A DNA stretch of 64,000 nt from Albula goreensis (taxonomy: Eukaryota > Chordata > Actinopteri > Albuliformes > Albulidae). Positions 1 through 48,519 of the stretch are shown here, piece after piece. Positions within the stretch are counted from its first letter, which is position 1. Each line of letters begins with the position of its first letter. The stretch covers positions 20,801,745-20,865,744 of the forward strand of contig CM040761.1 of NCBI GenBank assembly GCA_022829145.1, in the 5' to 3' direction. A program made the translations under genes and the position numbers. The notes under the pieces were generated by a model. That model searched no databases, was not told the DNA's origin, and was given only the letters and a program-made list of their open reading frames with translations.

Positions 1-3000
1 GTCAGCTGCCAACATTATGATGTCATGGTACAGCATCAGAAAGCTGAGGAAACGTCTAAATAATGAGCAACAAAAATGGTTTTGTGAGTGAGCAAGAGGA
101 TAAACGAATTACTTCATGAAAGGGTGAGAGCATGATTGTGTTAGTGAGTATAGTGAGATATTCATTCAAAGAATTGGTTTGTGAGGGTATGAAGAAGAGT
201 ATGAGTGAGGGAAAGATTGAGTTGTGACATGTTGCATGAATAAGTATGAGAGCCTGAGTGAATGAGTGAATGTGTGGGTGAAAGCGTGAAGCAAGCAGTG
301 ACAAAAAAGTAATGAGCAGGGAAGAAAGTAACTGTGGTAGAGAATACCAATCGTTTAATCTGGTCCCCCAGATTCTGAGAGTCCAGCAGTGTATTTTTTT
401 CACACAAAGTAATCCCCAAATCTAGAGGCAGCCGGCCCCCGGATCCCAACTAAAAGTAAAATGACATCACCTGCCACGGTCCAGCCCCTCACGTTTTGGG
501 GACTGTAGCGGGATGCTGCCGCTAAAGCAAGATTGACCCCTTGACATCTCCGCTCTTAACATCCAGTCGGTTGACAACACAACAACAGCAATGCGTGGGA
601 GGACTTTAGTCCAGCGCCTCGGTAATGCGAAGTCGCCCCGCGTTACACAACTGTTACAGCATACGCCGGGCAACCCCTCATGCCTTATTAATACACCATC
701 ACCGAATCCAGCTTCAGTCAAAGCAACCACGTCACGGTCAATTAGGAGACAGCCAGCCCTCAGACAGGATTACAGCAAAAGAACACCACCACGCTCCCTT
801 TAATCCCTCTAGATAACGGTCCCAGGGGCAGGTTCGCCCGTCTCTGTATCTCCCTCCCCCTGGGACCCGCCGTCTCCGCCGTCAGAAACCCCCGGAGACA
901 GAACGTCTCCCGCTCTCGCTCACGTTACTGCAGGGGACGAGGCCACGACGCTCGAGCAGAGACATGGAGCAGAGGGGAAAGGAAGGGGTGAGGGAGAGAG
1001 GGAGAAAACAGAGGAAAGAGCAGGGAATAAGAGATTATCTGTGCTGCGCCTGTGCTGTTGATTTAATTATGGATAATGGACAAAAACTCTCAATCCGAAT
1101 TTCACCACAGGGAATGGGAGAGTGAATGGAACATTACCACTCCATCTTTTGCCTAAAATAATGTAGAATTTAATATTATATTAATAATTAATTACAATTA
1201 ATATAGAGCATAATTAAAAAGGTCTATTTTCTATGGGTAATTAAGTCACATAATGGTCTCATTTTTGTCTGACTTTGAGCATTTTCAATTGTAAAAAAAT
1301 ATCTGTGCTTTTTCTATTTATGGATGTTATTTATATGAGAGGGACAGCTGTGCTCGGCTTTGGTAAAAAATCTGCAAACTGTATCATCAACCCATGCCAA
1401 ACAATTACAATATAAAGCAACAGTAAAAACAAAACAAGAGAAAAAAGGTGGAACCAAGCTTTTCACACTTCATGACTGAAAGAGATGTTATTTTTGTGTT
1501 CATTCACACCAATTTGTACGTTAAACTATACAGGACTATTAAATACATCCTTTGAAAATCACATATTTTTCGTATTTCACACAAGTTCTCATGTTGATTT
1601 AATGGTTTTGAGTTTAATGGTTTCCCATGCCTGGCGCAGGCTAAACGTCACACACTTTAGCATGCTCAGAGAGCGCAATTTGGGTTTACTTTGGCCTTTA
1701 TTTAGATGCTGTGGACAAAATGTTCAGGACTGTTCACAATACTCACGGTTATAAAGAGCTGTGCATTGATTGATGTAACGTGACCATGAGAAGCAGTTCC
1801 ATCTCACAGTTTGTTGTTTGTAGCCAAAAACAGACACAGGAAGTGCACACATTAGCATTGTGTTTGAGTGAAACTGACCATGTTCTTGGCATCGCAGCCA
1901 TAACTCCTTTTATGTTATATCCATTCGTAGGCAGGCAAGTATGCAGAATAATATGCTCATGTTAGCAATGTGGCTAAATTTAGAACACTTTGATCAAAGT
2001 TAGGATGAAAGGATATTACTGTAGACAGTGAATTATTGGATCTGACATGTTCTTAGGGCTGACTTGTACTTCAATTTCCTGGCCATCATGGAATCCAAGA
2101 CAAACTCTGAGATAGTGAGCCCGGTATCAGAGATCTGAGAGCTGCCACCATCATATATTGCAAATACCAGCGTAGCAGACTCGCATGTCTACACTTTACC
2201 ATTTAAGGGTAGGTCTTGAGGAGTTATGGGTAATTATGAGCACTTGGAAACCGATAACAGAGAAAAATGAGATGAATCAAGCGCTCTGCCCTTGAACGCC
2301 TGCAGTTCAGAGGAGGGCAGTGCCTCACTCTTGAGCCCAGGCCTAAACCTGCCTGGACTTTAGACAATGTGGACTTCAGGGCCCACCGATAGGTAATTGG
2401 TGCCACATCTGCAGTGTGAAAAACAATAAAGGCTTGTTGCCACAGGAAGTGAAGGAGTCATGTATGAGGTCACTTCCTTATCAGTCTTTGGGGGAAGTTC
2501 ATGGTTGTTGCTGCTGACGTAGTTCAGTTTGAATTGGGAAAAAGGACAGAAAATGAAATTTCATCTACTTAAAAAATACTGTAAAGTTAACAATTTACAC
2601 AACATAACCTGAGACATAACAGGTCGAAGTGTGAATCAAGGACATTGGTACTTGTTGGTTGGATAAGATCAACTCCAATGGCTGATCATTTTTGGATAAC
2701 GTAGTTGCAACATGTGGCAAATCAAGTGATTCTTTTTCCTGACAATAAAAGCTATTGTGAAACCTCTGCATGGTATTTTTGCTCACATGTAAAAGTTGTG
2801 GTTTATTTCACTGCAAGGAAAACTCATGGTGATATTCAAGTATGAACATAAATAGACCACAGGGCATAAGACTGCATGCATATAAAGCGTGATAGAGCAG
2901 ATTTACAGGGCAGGGGTACAAACCCAAAGACTGCAGACTGTCCCCTTTGGCAATATATTTTTTAATCCATCATACTGTGGATATTGCATGGAATATATTT

Positions 3001-3559
3001 GATATTGAAAATGATTAATTCTATATGACCCCTTTTTTTTCAAAATTGATAATGCTTTCCACTCTTGCAGAGCCTTTGTCTGAGCTCCCAGTACAAATGA
3101 CAGACTGATATGGAATGAGTAATATTTAACTTACGATGTCGTCACCCTCTCTTTCCCCTGTGCCTAACACTCATAGGTTTGCTCAGATCGGAGCTCCACG
3201 GACCAGCATGACGTGTGTGTACGGCGCTTGGAGGACAGCGCTGATGTCATATTATTCATAAATTTGAGGTGTCGTGACTGTGCTGTTTTCACCGAACACC
3301 CCTGACATCATTTTAAAAACCCCAGCCTTTATGTAAGGTGCAGTCTACATATCAGCCGTAAAGAACAGTGCTAAATGTGCATCTCCTCAGTGGATATCAG
3401 GCCTTGTAAATGGGTATTATGTCAAAGGAGGGCCAGGTAAATTGCCCTAGATAAAAGTGTCAGGTCTGTTCAGATAGAGCGTTTTACATCACCTTCCTCA
3501 GGGCCCCCCAGGGAAGATCTCTGACCCCTGTGACCCCTGAGACAGACAGCAGAGCGGGT
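1..3559. other. intergenic, no gene recognised
   Basis: Positions 65-300 are a degenerate GAGT/GAAT-rich tract and 560-960 are GC-rich. The rest is AT-rich. I compared the reading frames with what I recall of ARHGEF7, the expected syntenic neighbour, and saw no match. Confidence 0.6.
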
Positions 3560-3960
3560 CACCTGACCAGCCGGGGACAGGTGATGGATGAGGTCGCACA
3601 GATGGAGCGACGTCAGGCTAGTGCTAATGGCTGACGTCACCGCCCATGAATTCCCTGGTTGGGCTATGCGTCAGATGCAGCCAATGAGGTGAGACGGGGC
3701 TCAGCTGTGACCAATGAGGCGGCCGCGGTGTTTGGTTTGGCCGGTAAAGTGGGGCAGAGGACGGGATCTGTGGTAATAGCGAGTGCCACGGACAGCAAAA
3801 GGCATGCAGACGGAGCAGTGGAATGGCGGCATCCAAGGGCATCTTGTGACGCCATTTCAAACTTGTCTCTGTCTTTCCACTCCCTGGCTTGGAGTCGTCC
3901 GGCTCAACTCTCTTCACGCCTCATATTTCTGACTTTCAGCCTCTCCTCTGACTTGTCTTC
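3560..3960. promoter_or_regulatory. candidate CpG promoter with CRE and paired CCAAT boxes
   Basis: The motifs are a full palindromic CRE (TGACGTCA, 3632-3639), a near-CRE (GACGTCAG, 3609-3616), two CCAATGAGG boxes starting at 3681 and 3711, and a GCGGCCGC at 3719-3726. The local sequence is GC-rich. In human the divergent neighbour of ANKRD10 is ARHGEF7, so this might serve a neighbour or a noncoding RNA; no exon is recognised. Confidence 0.35.
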
Positions 3961-4220
3961 CCTCTCCCCACATCCTTCCCCTGTATCTCCCTCACTCCTC
4001 TGCCTCGCTGCAGGAGCTCCTGTCCCTGCACGGTAAAATGTGTATCCAGAGTCAGGCAAGGGGAAGCCATAAAACAGTATGAGTGATCTTTTCTGGACAG
4101 ACTTAAAGAAAATAATGACTCCCAGGACTCCTGACATATCAGAGAATTAATGTGTGTCTCTCTCTTCCTCTCTTTCCATTCCTGCTTTATGCATTCCTCC
4201 ACTGGAGAGAGAAAAAAGTG

Positions 4221-4709
4221 TTGTCTGTCTGTGTGTGTGTGTGTTTTTATGTGTGTGCACATGTGTATGTGTACATGTGTGTCTTTGTGTATGTACACGT
4301 GTGTGTGTGTGTGTGTATGTGTGTCTGTCTGCATGTGAATGTGTGTGTGTGTACATGAGTGTTTGAGTGAATGAGTGTGTGTGTGAGTGTGCGTGAGTGT
4401 GTGAGTGACTGTGTGTAAGTGATTGAGTGAGCGTGTGTGTGTGTGAGTGAGTGTGTGTGTGTGAGTGTGCGTGAGTGTGAGTATATGTGTGTGAGTGAGT
4501 GAGTGAGTGTGTGTGTATGTGTGTGAGTGTGCGTGAGTGTGTGTGTATATGTGTGTGAGTGAGTGAGTGTGTGTGTGAGTGTGTGAGTGAGTGTGTGTGT
4601 ATGTGTGTGAGTGTGCGTGAGTGTGTGTATATGTGTGTGAGTGAGTGAGTGTGTGTGTGAGTGTGTGTGTATGTGTTTATATTATGTGTGTGAGTGAGTA
4701 TGTGTGTGA

Positions 4710-4742
<33 letters not shown>

Positions 4743-4800
4743 GTGTGTTGTGTGTGCGTGAGTGTGTGCGTGAATGTGTGTGTAAGTGTGTGAGTGTAAG
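4221..4800 (+). repeat. compound TG / TGAG microsatellite-minisatellite
   Basis: Nearly 580 bases of TG repeats are interspersed with GAGTGAGT blocks and a higher-order unit of the type GTGTGAGTGTGCGTGAGTG. The long frames rich in His-Thr or Cys-Val here are repeat artefacts. Confidence 0.95.
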
Positions 4801-5195
4801 TCTGTATCCAGGTTAGTATATGTCCTGGCCAGGGGCAGTACACTTTGGCCTTGCGCAGAACAGCACGGTGCAGCACATTTGAGCACACAGAGGGACAGAG
4901 GGGCAGGATGAAGGAACTCTGTGGCTCAGTGAGTGCAGGGTCATCAGACCACAGCCTGCTCTCTCACAGAACACTGCCTCACAATATCACACGCACTGTT
5001 TCCAAGCCACACCAGCGCTCCATTATAAACCCAGCTCCCACCCTCATTTGTTTATCCAAATGATGTCCTGTGTGTGCACTTGGGTGAGCAGGAATGCATG
5101 AAATGTGAGTGTCTGTGTGTGAACGTGTGAGCAAGTAAGCAGGTAGCTGAGTGTACGTGTGAATATGTGTTTGTGTGCATACTTATTCGTATGCA

Positions 5196-5238
5196 TATGT
5201 GTGTGTGTGTGTTTGAGTGTGTGAGCAAGTAAGCAAGC

Positions 5239-5302
<64 letters not shown>
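5196..5302 (+). repeat. TG microsatellite with GA tail
   Basis: A TG tract is interrupted by GAGCAAGTAAGCAAGCAG, continues to about 5290 and ends in GAGAGAGA. The interruption echoes GAGCAAGTAAGCAGGT at 5129-5144. Confidence 0.9.
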
Positions 5303-5305
<3 letters not shown>

Positions 5306-6700
5306 TGAAAGCCCACAGACTTTAAAGAGGAACTTCTCTGGAAGTTAACACTTCAGTAATCAAATATTTGTTGAAATAGTGACTGTGGCTTTCAGTGGTT
5401 ATCTCAGACAAGACCTAACACCTTATGTACCTACACAGGTACACGTGAGCCTGACAAAACAGCCCTGCGTACCTCTCTGCCCTGAGGGCCTGTAGCAGTA
5501 TGTATCCTGCTCTGGGGAATGCAGTTTCACATATCAGCTTTGAGCACCACCTTTGCAAACTTCCTCTCCTGAATCTCTGCAAGCCAAAAGTCATCTGTCA
5601 TAACCGGCTATTCATGTTAAGGCAGGGGCGTGAGCTTAGAGAGCTCAGGCTGCAGCTTAGAGAGGGGAGAAGGGGGTTTTATAAGGGTGACTCGAGCTTT
5701 GGACCCTGCCCCCGTCACACACAGGAGTGTTCTGCCACAGCGTGCCGCGGTGTCGGGTCCAGGGACGGGCTCCACGCGGGCCTCGTCCTCTTGCCTTTGT
5801 CAGGTCACACGGAGCGCTGAACGGGTGAAGGCATTACATCAGCGGAGGCATTGCCCGTGCTGACGCACGTAACCAGGGTGTTTCGCATTCCTCGCATTTC
5901 ATAAATTAACCAGTTAAACCAGGGGTGTGCAAACCAGGGCCCGTTCCGTTTCGCCATTTCACGCCATCCTCTGCGCTCAGTAATTTTATTAGCCCGGCCT
6001 GTTTGTTTTATCCGACGTGTTTTGGCAGGGTCACGAGCAGCGGCTGCACTCTGCACACACATCTTTGGGAAAAGCGTTTTCACAGTGACCCTGACTGAGG
6101 CATGACCCAGCGTCGCTGTTTATTGCTGCGTATGAAATTAAAGCTGCAGTAATTGGTGGGAAGAAATGCGGTAAACCCACCTGCTGGATCAGGCAGGGGG
6201 ATGTTTTTGATCTTTTGTTGCCACAGCAGGAGCTCAACGTTGGGCTGGATGCGGCAGTCACTGTTTATAGACGAACGCTGACATGGCAACATTCACGTTT
6301 GGCCTGTCCTGAAGGTGAAACCCTAGCATTGACGTTATTGTAACTCACTGATGTTTGTTATTTTTCTTACTTCAACCATTATGAATGCACAAAGTCCCAG
6401 AACTTCAGCTTTTTCAAGCCTGAGAAAATCTTTCTCATGCGTCAACAAAATCCTCCCCTGCCTAGCTTCTGTGGGCACAACTGTACCAGAGAAACATTCT
6501 CACACTGCCTGAATTAAGGTTTAAACAAAAACAAACTGCCAATGTGGCCTGGCCTAATTCTCACCACCACCTATTCATTTCAAAGAAAGGGAGCCCCTGC
6601 TGGCAATTATCTAGAATGACAGTCTCTGCTGGCTTGATCTCCATGAAAGTTTACGTCAGGTTTTCTATGAATACGTTCAGATGTAGGCTGAAGATAACAG
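5303..6700. other. intergenic, no gene recognised
   Basis: Mixed-composition sequence. The open frames around 5500-6290 have no recognisable domains or splice-consistent conservation. Confidence 0.55.
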
Positions 6701-6710
6701 GCCGTATTTT

Positions 6711-6832
6711 ATTGGTCCAGGTTCAAATTTCAGATGAGGAAACAGTATTGTGCTCTTGAGAAAGATACTTCACCTGAATCGCTGTAAAACAGCCATTTGT
6801 GTCAGTGTAAAAAATGTAAGCTGATAATGGAA
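6711..6832 (+). repeat. degenerate tRNA-derived SINE, body
   Basis: A B-box-like GGTTCAAAT is followed by CTCTTGAGAAAGATACTTC and CACCTGAATCGCTGT. This order resembles the fish SINE body that reads CCTTGAGCAAGGTACTT and so on. The A-box half is eroded. Confidence 0.5.
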
Positions 6833-9280
6833 ATTCATGAGGCTCATAATGAACAGAGCTTCAATGAACTTCAGACTGGTTTAAGCTAATCCGTCAAAAG
6901 GTTTTGTTCTCCACAGCAAAGCACCGGCTCATTGGTCCATATTAGAGTTATTGAGAGCATATGGCAGCCCTGGCTGTAGCTGATTTAAATGAGGTCTCAT
7001 ACACCCGTCAGAACTGTTAAGCCATTTACTGCACAAGCATACCCGCTCGGCACAAAACAAGCGTTACGTAAAGAATCATTTTTTGTTAATGTCGCCCGTT
7101 GTATTTTTCAGTGTGGTACTACAAAGACAAAAGCTATGTCTTTACCACTCCAAACAAGGCTTGTGAGAAGCCAGATAGTTAATCCTCATTTTACTGAGAC
7201 TAAACTCCACAAACTCAGTGTATCCTGGGGATACTCTGTGTAGGCTGGTTTCTAAACAAGCAACCTCTTGATCAGTTAACGTTGTTATCTGTCAATGTCT
7301 TTTAGCACCAAGCGCTTGAATTAAGTTTGTCTCAAAGAAAGACGTTGCACTGGTGTTGTGCTTCAAAGCCCTTCTGTAACAGTGGTGTCAATAAAATTCT
7401 GCTACAGCGAGCACCGCCTGCACTGGCAGCTAAGAAGAGCCTTAGGACACCACTTCATCTGACAGAGTTAGCAGAATTTGCCTCAATTAAATAGTAATCT
7501 TTACAAGAAAGTGACATAACACGTAAAATGAGTTGTTCACTTGGTCCGGGTTTACGTAATGGCAATGTTGAGGCATTTAAGAGAAGCTCCTCTGCTTTCC
7601 ATGAAATCAGGTTGAGCAACACAACAGCGTCTCAGTCCCTTAATCATGAGGAAAGCCATCTGTTGTGACAGGCATGTATAGACTGTGTGTGCGCACAGTG
7701 ATGGGAATGAAAGGGAACAGCTAGAGCTGCAGTAAGGAAGCTGGTTATATAGCTTTCTGGGCCTGGCTGAAGCCTCCAGTCATTTTCCCCTCACAGACAG
7801 CTGGCTATGTAGAAATAGGGGTATGTTCTGGCTGGGTTTTCATTTGCTCAGCTGTGAGGTAATGTTCTGATTACCTCATTACCTCTCTCTAATGAATGTT
7901 TACATTGTTCCAAACAAGGTCCTGTTCTACCAGAGTGAATTCTGCAGTTACAGGCTAATGAAGGCTCTGTTTTAGGCCAGGGTAGGGTGACGAGGACTGC
8001 CTCTTCATTTGTTTGAATTTTTTTATTAGCCCAATACTTTATGTCATCTGACTGTTATTTTTAATACAAATATCATAAATGATAGCCACAGACCACAGCC
8101 AGGGTTGTATCAACATCTGTCCTTAACTTTGGCTAAATGCAAGTTCACATTTTTGTCACAATCATGTATTTCAGAACTCAAGCTCTGGCAATGGTGATAA
8201 ATGATTATGCTGCCACCTAGTGGATATTATCTGACATTAATTTACAGCAAAAAATATTGGTGGTATATCTTGTGGTAGTCATGTTAGCTAAGCTTTTTTC
8301 TTCACTTACATTTTTGGTTCCTAAAGTCACAATATCAAAACAATTTTATATTTTAAAACACACCATTATTCACACAGATTAATACATAAACCATATCAAC
8401 AGTGTCAGAATCATGATATGGTCTAATGTACTGTAAATTGTAGCTATTGCTTAATGTAGCAATCAATGTTTTTTTATTATTTAAAATAAAAACTTGTTTT
8501 GGCATGCTGCTTTTGTTATTTCCATAATTCAATCATGATAATAAGTTTACTAGCTAATTAAATAATAAACTACAAAAATCAGAGATATTCTCAGGTCAGT
8601 TGATGTCCATATACTTAGGCCGTTGCAGGATATGAAAAGCAACGTATGCTTGAAATAGAATTGGACCATTCAGCCATTGGGGGGGAAAACAGATGTAAAA
8701 ATTCAGTAACTACATTTATTAAAAATTTGGCTCAAATCCCAGACTACTGCTCCCCAGACCATGGTACAGAAACTAGGTGCTGCAACAGAAACATGCTGGG
8801 ATTAGAAATCGCTGTACAAACAGATGGTATGTTTACTAAAAGAGGTATAAGTGACAATTGATAAGGCTGGCCATTAAGCAAATACTTTGTTACAGATCTT
8901 AGTTTTCTATTCATGGGAAGAGGAAGAAAACTCTGCTTTCACAGGGCTTGCCCTGCCAAGTGATTACTGACAGCATATTCATGTAGTTCTGATCTAGATT
9001 TATGTTCCCATATCCTGACCGTAACCATGATGAGCTGAAAGTGGAGAGTGATCCTAGATCACTATTCCTTATTCTGAATATGTATATAGGACTTAGACAT
9101 TTTCTATATATAATCTGCAACTTATGAATAATTTATGAAAGGAATGGACTTGCTTAAGTGTTTTTTGCAAGCAGAAAATTAAAACCATGGTAATTTATTC
9201 AATATGATTTGCAAACACCTACCCTAGATCACATTTAGCACAGCTGTCTCAATTTATGCTTAGAGTTAAACAATTTAGTC
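6833..9280. other. intergenic, no gene recognised
   Basis: AT-rich sequence. The only notable item is a perfect minus-strand CTCF-type motif at 8210-8223. Confidence 0.55.
8210..8223 (-). promoter_or_regulatory. CTCF-type motif, 14 of 14 consensus positions
   Basis: The minus strand reads CCACTAGGTGGCAG, which fits the vertebrate CTCF core CCASYAGRKGGCRS at every position. Confidence 0.5.
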
Positions 9281-9287
9281 TGAGGCA

Positions 9288-9345
9288 TTACGTTACATTA
9301 ATGAAATTTGTTGGACGCTCTTATCCAGAGCGACTTACAAGGCAA
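9288..9345 (-). repeat. SINE tail fragment
   Basis: The minus strand reads GTAAGTCGCTCTGGATAAGA followed by GCGTC. I recognise this as the conserved 3' tail of a SINE widespread in fish. Only the tail is present. Confidence 0.55.
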
Positions 9346-9379
9346 AGTGCATAAGCATGGTATGAAAAGATAACCCTAG

Positions 9380-9416
9380 AGAGGGGTAAAGTCCCAGGTG
9401 AGAGGGGTAAAGTCCC
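9380..9416 (+). repeat. two-copy tandem repeat, period 21
   Basis: The 16-mer AGAGGGGTAAAGTCCC occurs exactly at 9380-9395 and at 9401-9416. Confidence 0.85.
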
Positions 9417-10152
9417 CTGATCATTTTTAACTGCTTTGACCCAATTCGATTGAATACTTGTTCAAATAAATGGAAATAGTGCAGATTTGGAATACATATC
9501 TTGCATGCATTTTAAATTAAACCTGCTCTGTTTCTCTATACTGTCAAATCAGGTTTTATCTCAGCTGGAACAAAAAGCAGTACACATTATAATACCCAGG
9601 ACCACAGATAAACACCAGTCAACACAAATTCTTATGCACAATTCTTCAGCCTATTGATCTTCCCTAAGTCAAACCTGAATGGATCAAAGAACCAATTAAT
9701 GTGACTCTGACAATGTAGCACTGACAGTGGAGACTGTACAGTCCAAATGAATGCAGGTTTTCTGTTTCACCACAGGAGGGCGACATTGGGAGATAAATGA
9801 AAGGTTGAGGGAGATGAACCACACCAGCAGAGGACCATTCAATAGGGGGTGTGGGAGAGATTTACAGTGAAATCTGCAGTGTGGGATTTGTTTGCAGATG
9901 CTTGGTTTCAAGTAAGGCTCATTTTTCGCAGTAATGTGAAGTTAATGCATAACTGTGCTTAAATATATCAACATCGTTAGAGATGTGTTTGATTTAAAAA
10001 AACAGTTTAATTTTACCCTGCTTGATGTGGTTGTGTTTGGAGTGTTCATTTTTTCCTTATTTTCTGACCAGATTCATACTTCTAGATCTGCTAGGGAATA
10101 CTTGATATTGGCTGTTTGTCTGAATTTCACAATACTAACAAAACATTTTGGG

Positions 10153-10270
10153 CTGGTTTCCCAAACATGGATTAAGGCCAATCTAAGTCTAAGAACTTTT
10201 GTCAAGGGAGATTTTCATTGATGTTTTCTTATGGTGTTGGATTAGGCTTGATCCATGTCCAGGAAACCAG
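10153..10270. repeat. hairpin (inverted-repeat) short interspersed element
   Basis: CTGGTTTCC at the left end and GGAAACCAG at the right end are perfect inverse complements. Pairing continues imperfectly inward (ACATGGATTAAG against the complement of CTTGATCCATGT). This is the layout of the common fish hairpin elements that begin and end in GGTTTCCC/GGGAAACC. Confidence 0.65.
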
Positions 10271-10274
10271 AGTA

Positions 10275-12469
10275 GCCAAGGCTAACCTTTAGCAGTGTAA
10301 TTGCAGAAGATAATGCAATCTACTATATAAGCAAATTAAGAAGGTACTTTAAGAGTAAGATATGAGTTAAGCAGTAGAAGATGTCTAGGTTTGAGAAGAA
10401 GAGCAAGTAAATGCCTTTTCTGTTAATTTTATGATCATTTTCACCACAAGGGGGAGACAAACTATAAATGTTTGCGCAACTGCAATTCAAAGTGTTCTTC
10501 TTGTTTCAGCTCCAAGATGCCACCAAGCGGTCAGGAAATATACGTTTTTTGTTAAAGACGGTTTTCTTGTGGGTAGAATCATGTATAATTCTGTATATTG
10601 AGGAGCCGAAAGTTTAAAGACTTGACCGCATGAGAGGGCTCTGCTTTTTGTCACATGGGTATCTGATATGTGCGTCTTGACTTGTTCTCAAAATCTGATT
10701 GTTAATTAATACGAACACTTGGAAATAAATCTGAGTAGTAATCTGGCAGTAATCACAATGCACGTGATGTAAAAATTAATTTGTAAATCTTTAGTAATAC
10801 TTTACTTGCAATACTCTGTAATCCCCCTGAAATGTTGAAGTTCTTTGATTTTGTGCTGGTGTTTGGTTTTAATGCATGTGCCCAGTTCGATAGACTGCAC
10901 AGTGTCTTGCTTTTTCACACACTATAGTTGTATTGTATCTTAGTATTTGAATATGTTTATCTAGATACTGGTAGTTATTTATTCCACAAACTGAGCAAAT
11001 AAATAAAACAAAGCACACACATGCAGTCAACGATCACACCTCATTCTATTCAGATATTATTTTACCAACAGAGGCCAATTGACATCTTCTAAAAACAGAC
11101 ATTTTTTGTTTTTGTCTCTCATCGAAAAGATAGTGTACTACCCCAACAGCAGTTTTTTCTTCTGTACTTGTTGTATTACATTTCTCTAATAATTATGGGT
11201 TGACTGGTTTGAATATTTGTTTGGGTGTACTCCTCTTTTAAAACGTTTTAAACCTCAAATATTCTAAATATAAATACGTGTAGAACAATAGACGCTAAAG
11301 GAAAAGTATTACCGACTAGTCAAATGTCATTACCCTAACCTCATTTTGCTTATTGTTCTTCTGGTCTGTAACAGATCCGTGTGAGTGCCTCACTCAATGG
11401 TGCGATGGCTGTACCGCAACGGAGGCGGTAATATTACCGTGTCAGTCAACGTTAATGACATTTGAGGAAGTGAGAGTTCAAAGGACCAGAGAACTGGAGA
11501 CACTGCAGAGGATTAGAGCTCTTCGCTTGGGGGTCAGCTGTCACACCGCGGCAGGGTGTTAATGATTTGCTCTCGGTTTTGAGTTAAAATTTTTGAACAG
11601 TTTTCAAAAAAATATATCCCACTGCCCAACCACTGTGTGTCGTTCTATTCAACATTAGGCTACAGTTATGGAGTCTGATTAAAACAAAAAACAAAAAAAA
11701 AAAAAAAACCGGCAATTGCATGTCATGGTGAGATAAGGTTGCTGGTTTCCCTTGCAATGAAACGGCCGAACCACAGATATCTTACTGTATCTCATTCTGT
11801 TGGTTATTACAAAGAACGTGACCACTGGAACAAAAAAGCGGAAGTTCTGGTAATCTGTTATCACTACCTATTTTTACCTTTCAGTAGTTGTTTCAAAACA
11901 ACCACTTTGCCAGCCACTTGTTCCCAGTTCTAACGGCATTTCTCAGGCGGTGATGATGTTGAAGTTTTTTTAGAGTGAGAATCCCACATCTCCATTAACA
12001 GGTTAAAATGCAGAATCTAGTGTTCAACGCCTCCGAGCCCTCTGCTTTTTAATAAGTAACCCACCACGAAAGCACAGTGGTGGAAAGTAACTCGAAAAAC
12101 AAGTCAAATATGCAGCTCAAGAGACAGTAAACCGTTTAGTGCATACTGCTTAAACAGTAGCAATTTCACTGTTGGTTAAGTTAGGCTATTGGCTGGCTGT
12201 TGTTTTAGAAAAGCTCATTGTAAGGCGTCAATAACCTATTTGATAAATAACCTGTGAATACCTCAACAGCGAGGCATGTTAAACATTGACGTACTGGCCA
12301 TAGTAAACCAAAGATATCAGACACCATTTTATGTATTGTTTATCCAACATAAATTATTCAGATGATAGCAAAACAATCTAACCCTTAAACATTATCTCAT
12401 TCCGTAAAGCCATGTAAACTTTAAATTATTAACTTTACAGAAATCCAATACAGGAGGCTAACAAATGAT
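10275..12469. other. intergenic upstream of ankrd10
   Basis: AT-rich, with an A run at about 11694-11708. A GC-richer island at 11370-11560 carries a short open frame of unknown meaning. No gene recognised. Confidence 0.55.

Positions 12470-48519
<36,050 letters not shown>

Noticed and set aside
4147..5316. Long frames rich in His-Thr or Cys-Val on both strands
   Set aside because: They are translations of TG/CA repeats and do not represent proteins.
1..12469. Possible 5' exons of arhgef7, the syntenic neighbour expected upstream
   Set aside because: No frame resembled the CH, SH3 or DH/PH regions of ARHGEF7 as I remember them. The gene probably lies further left.
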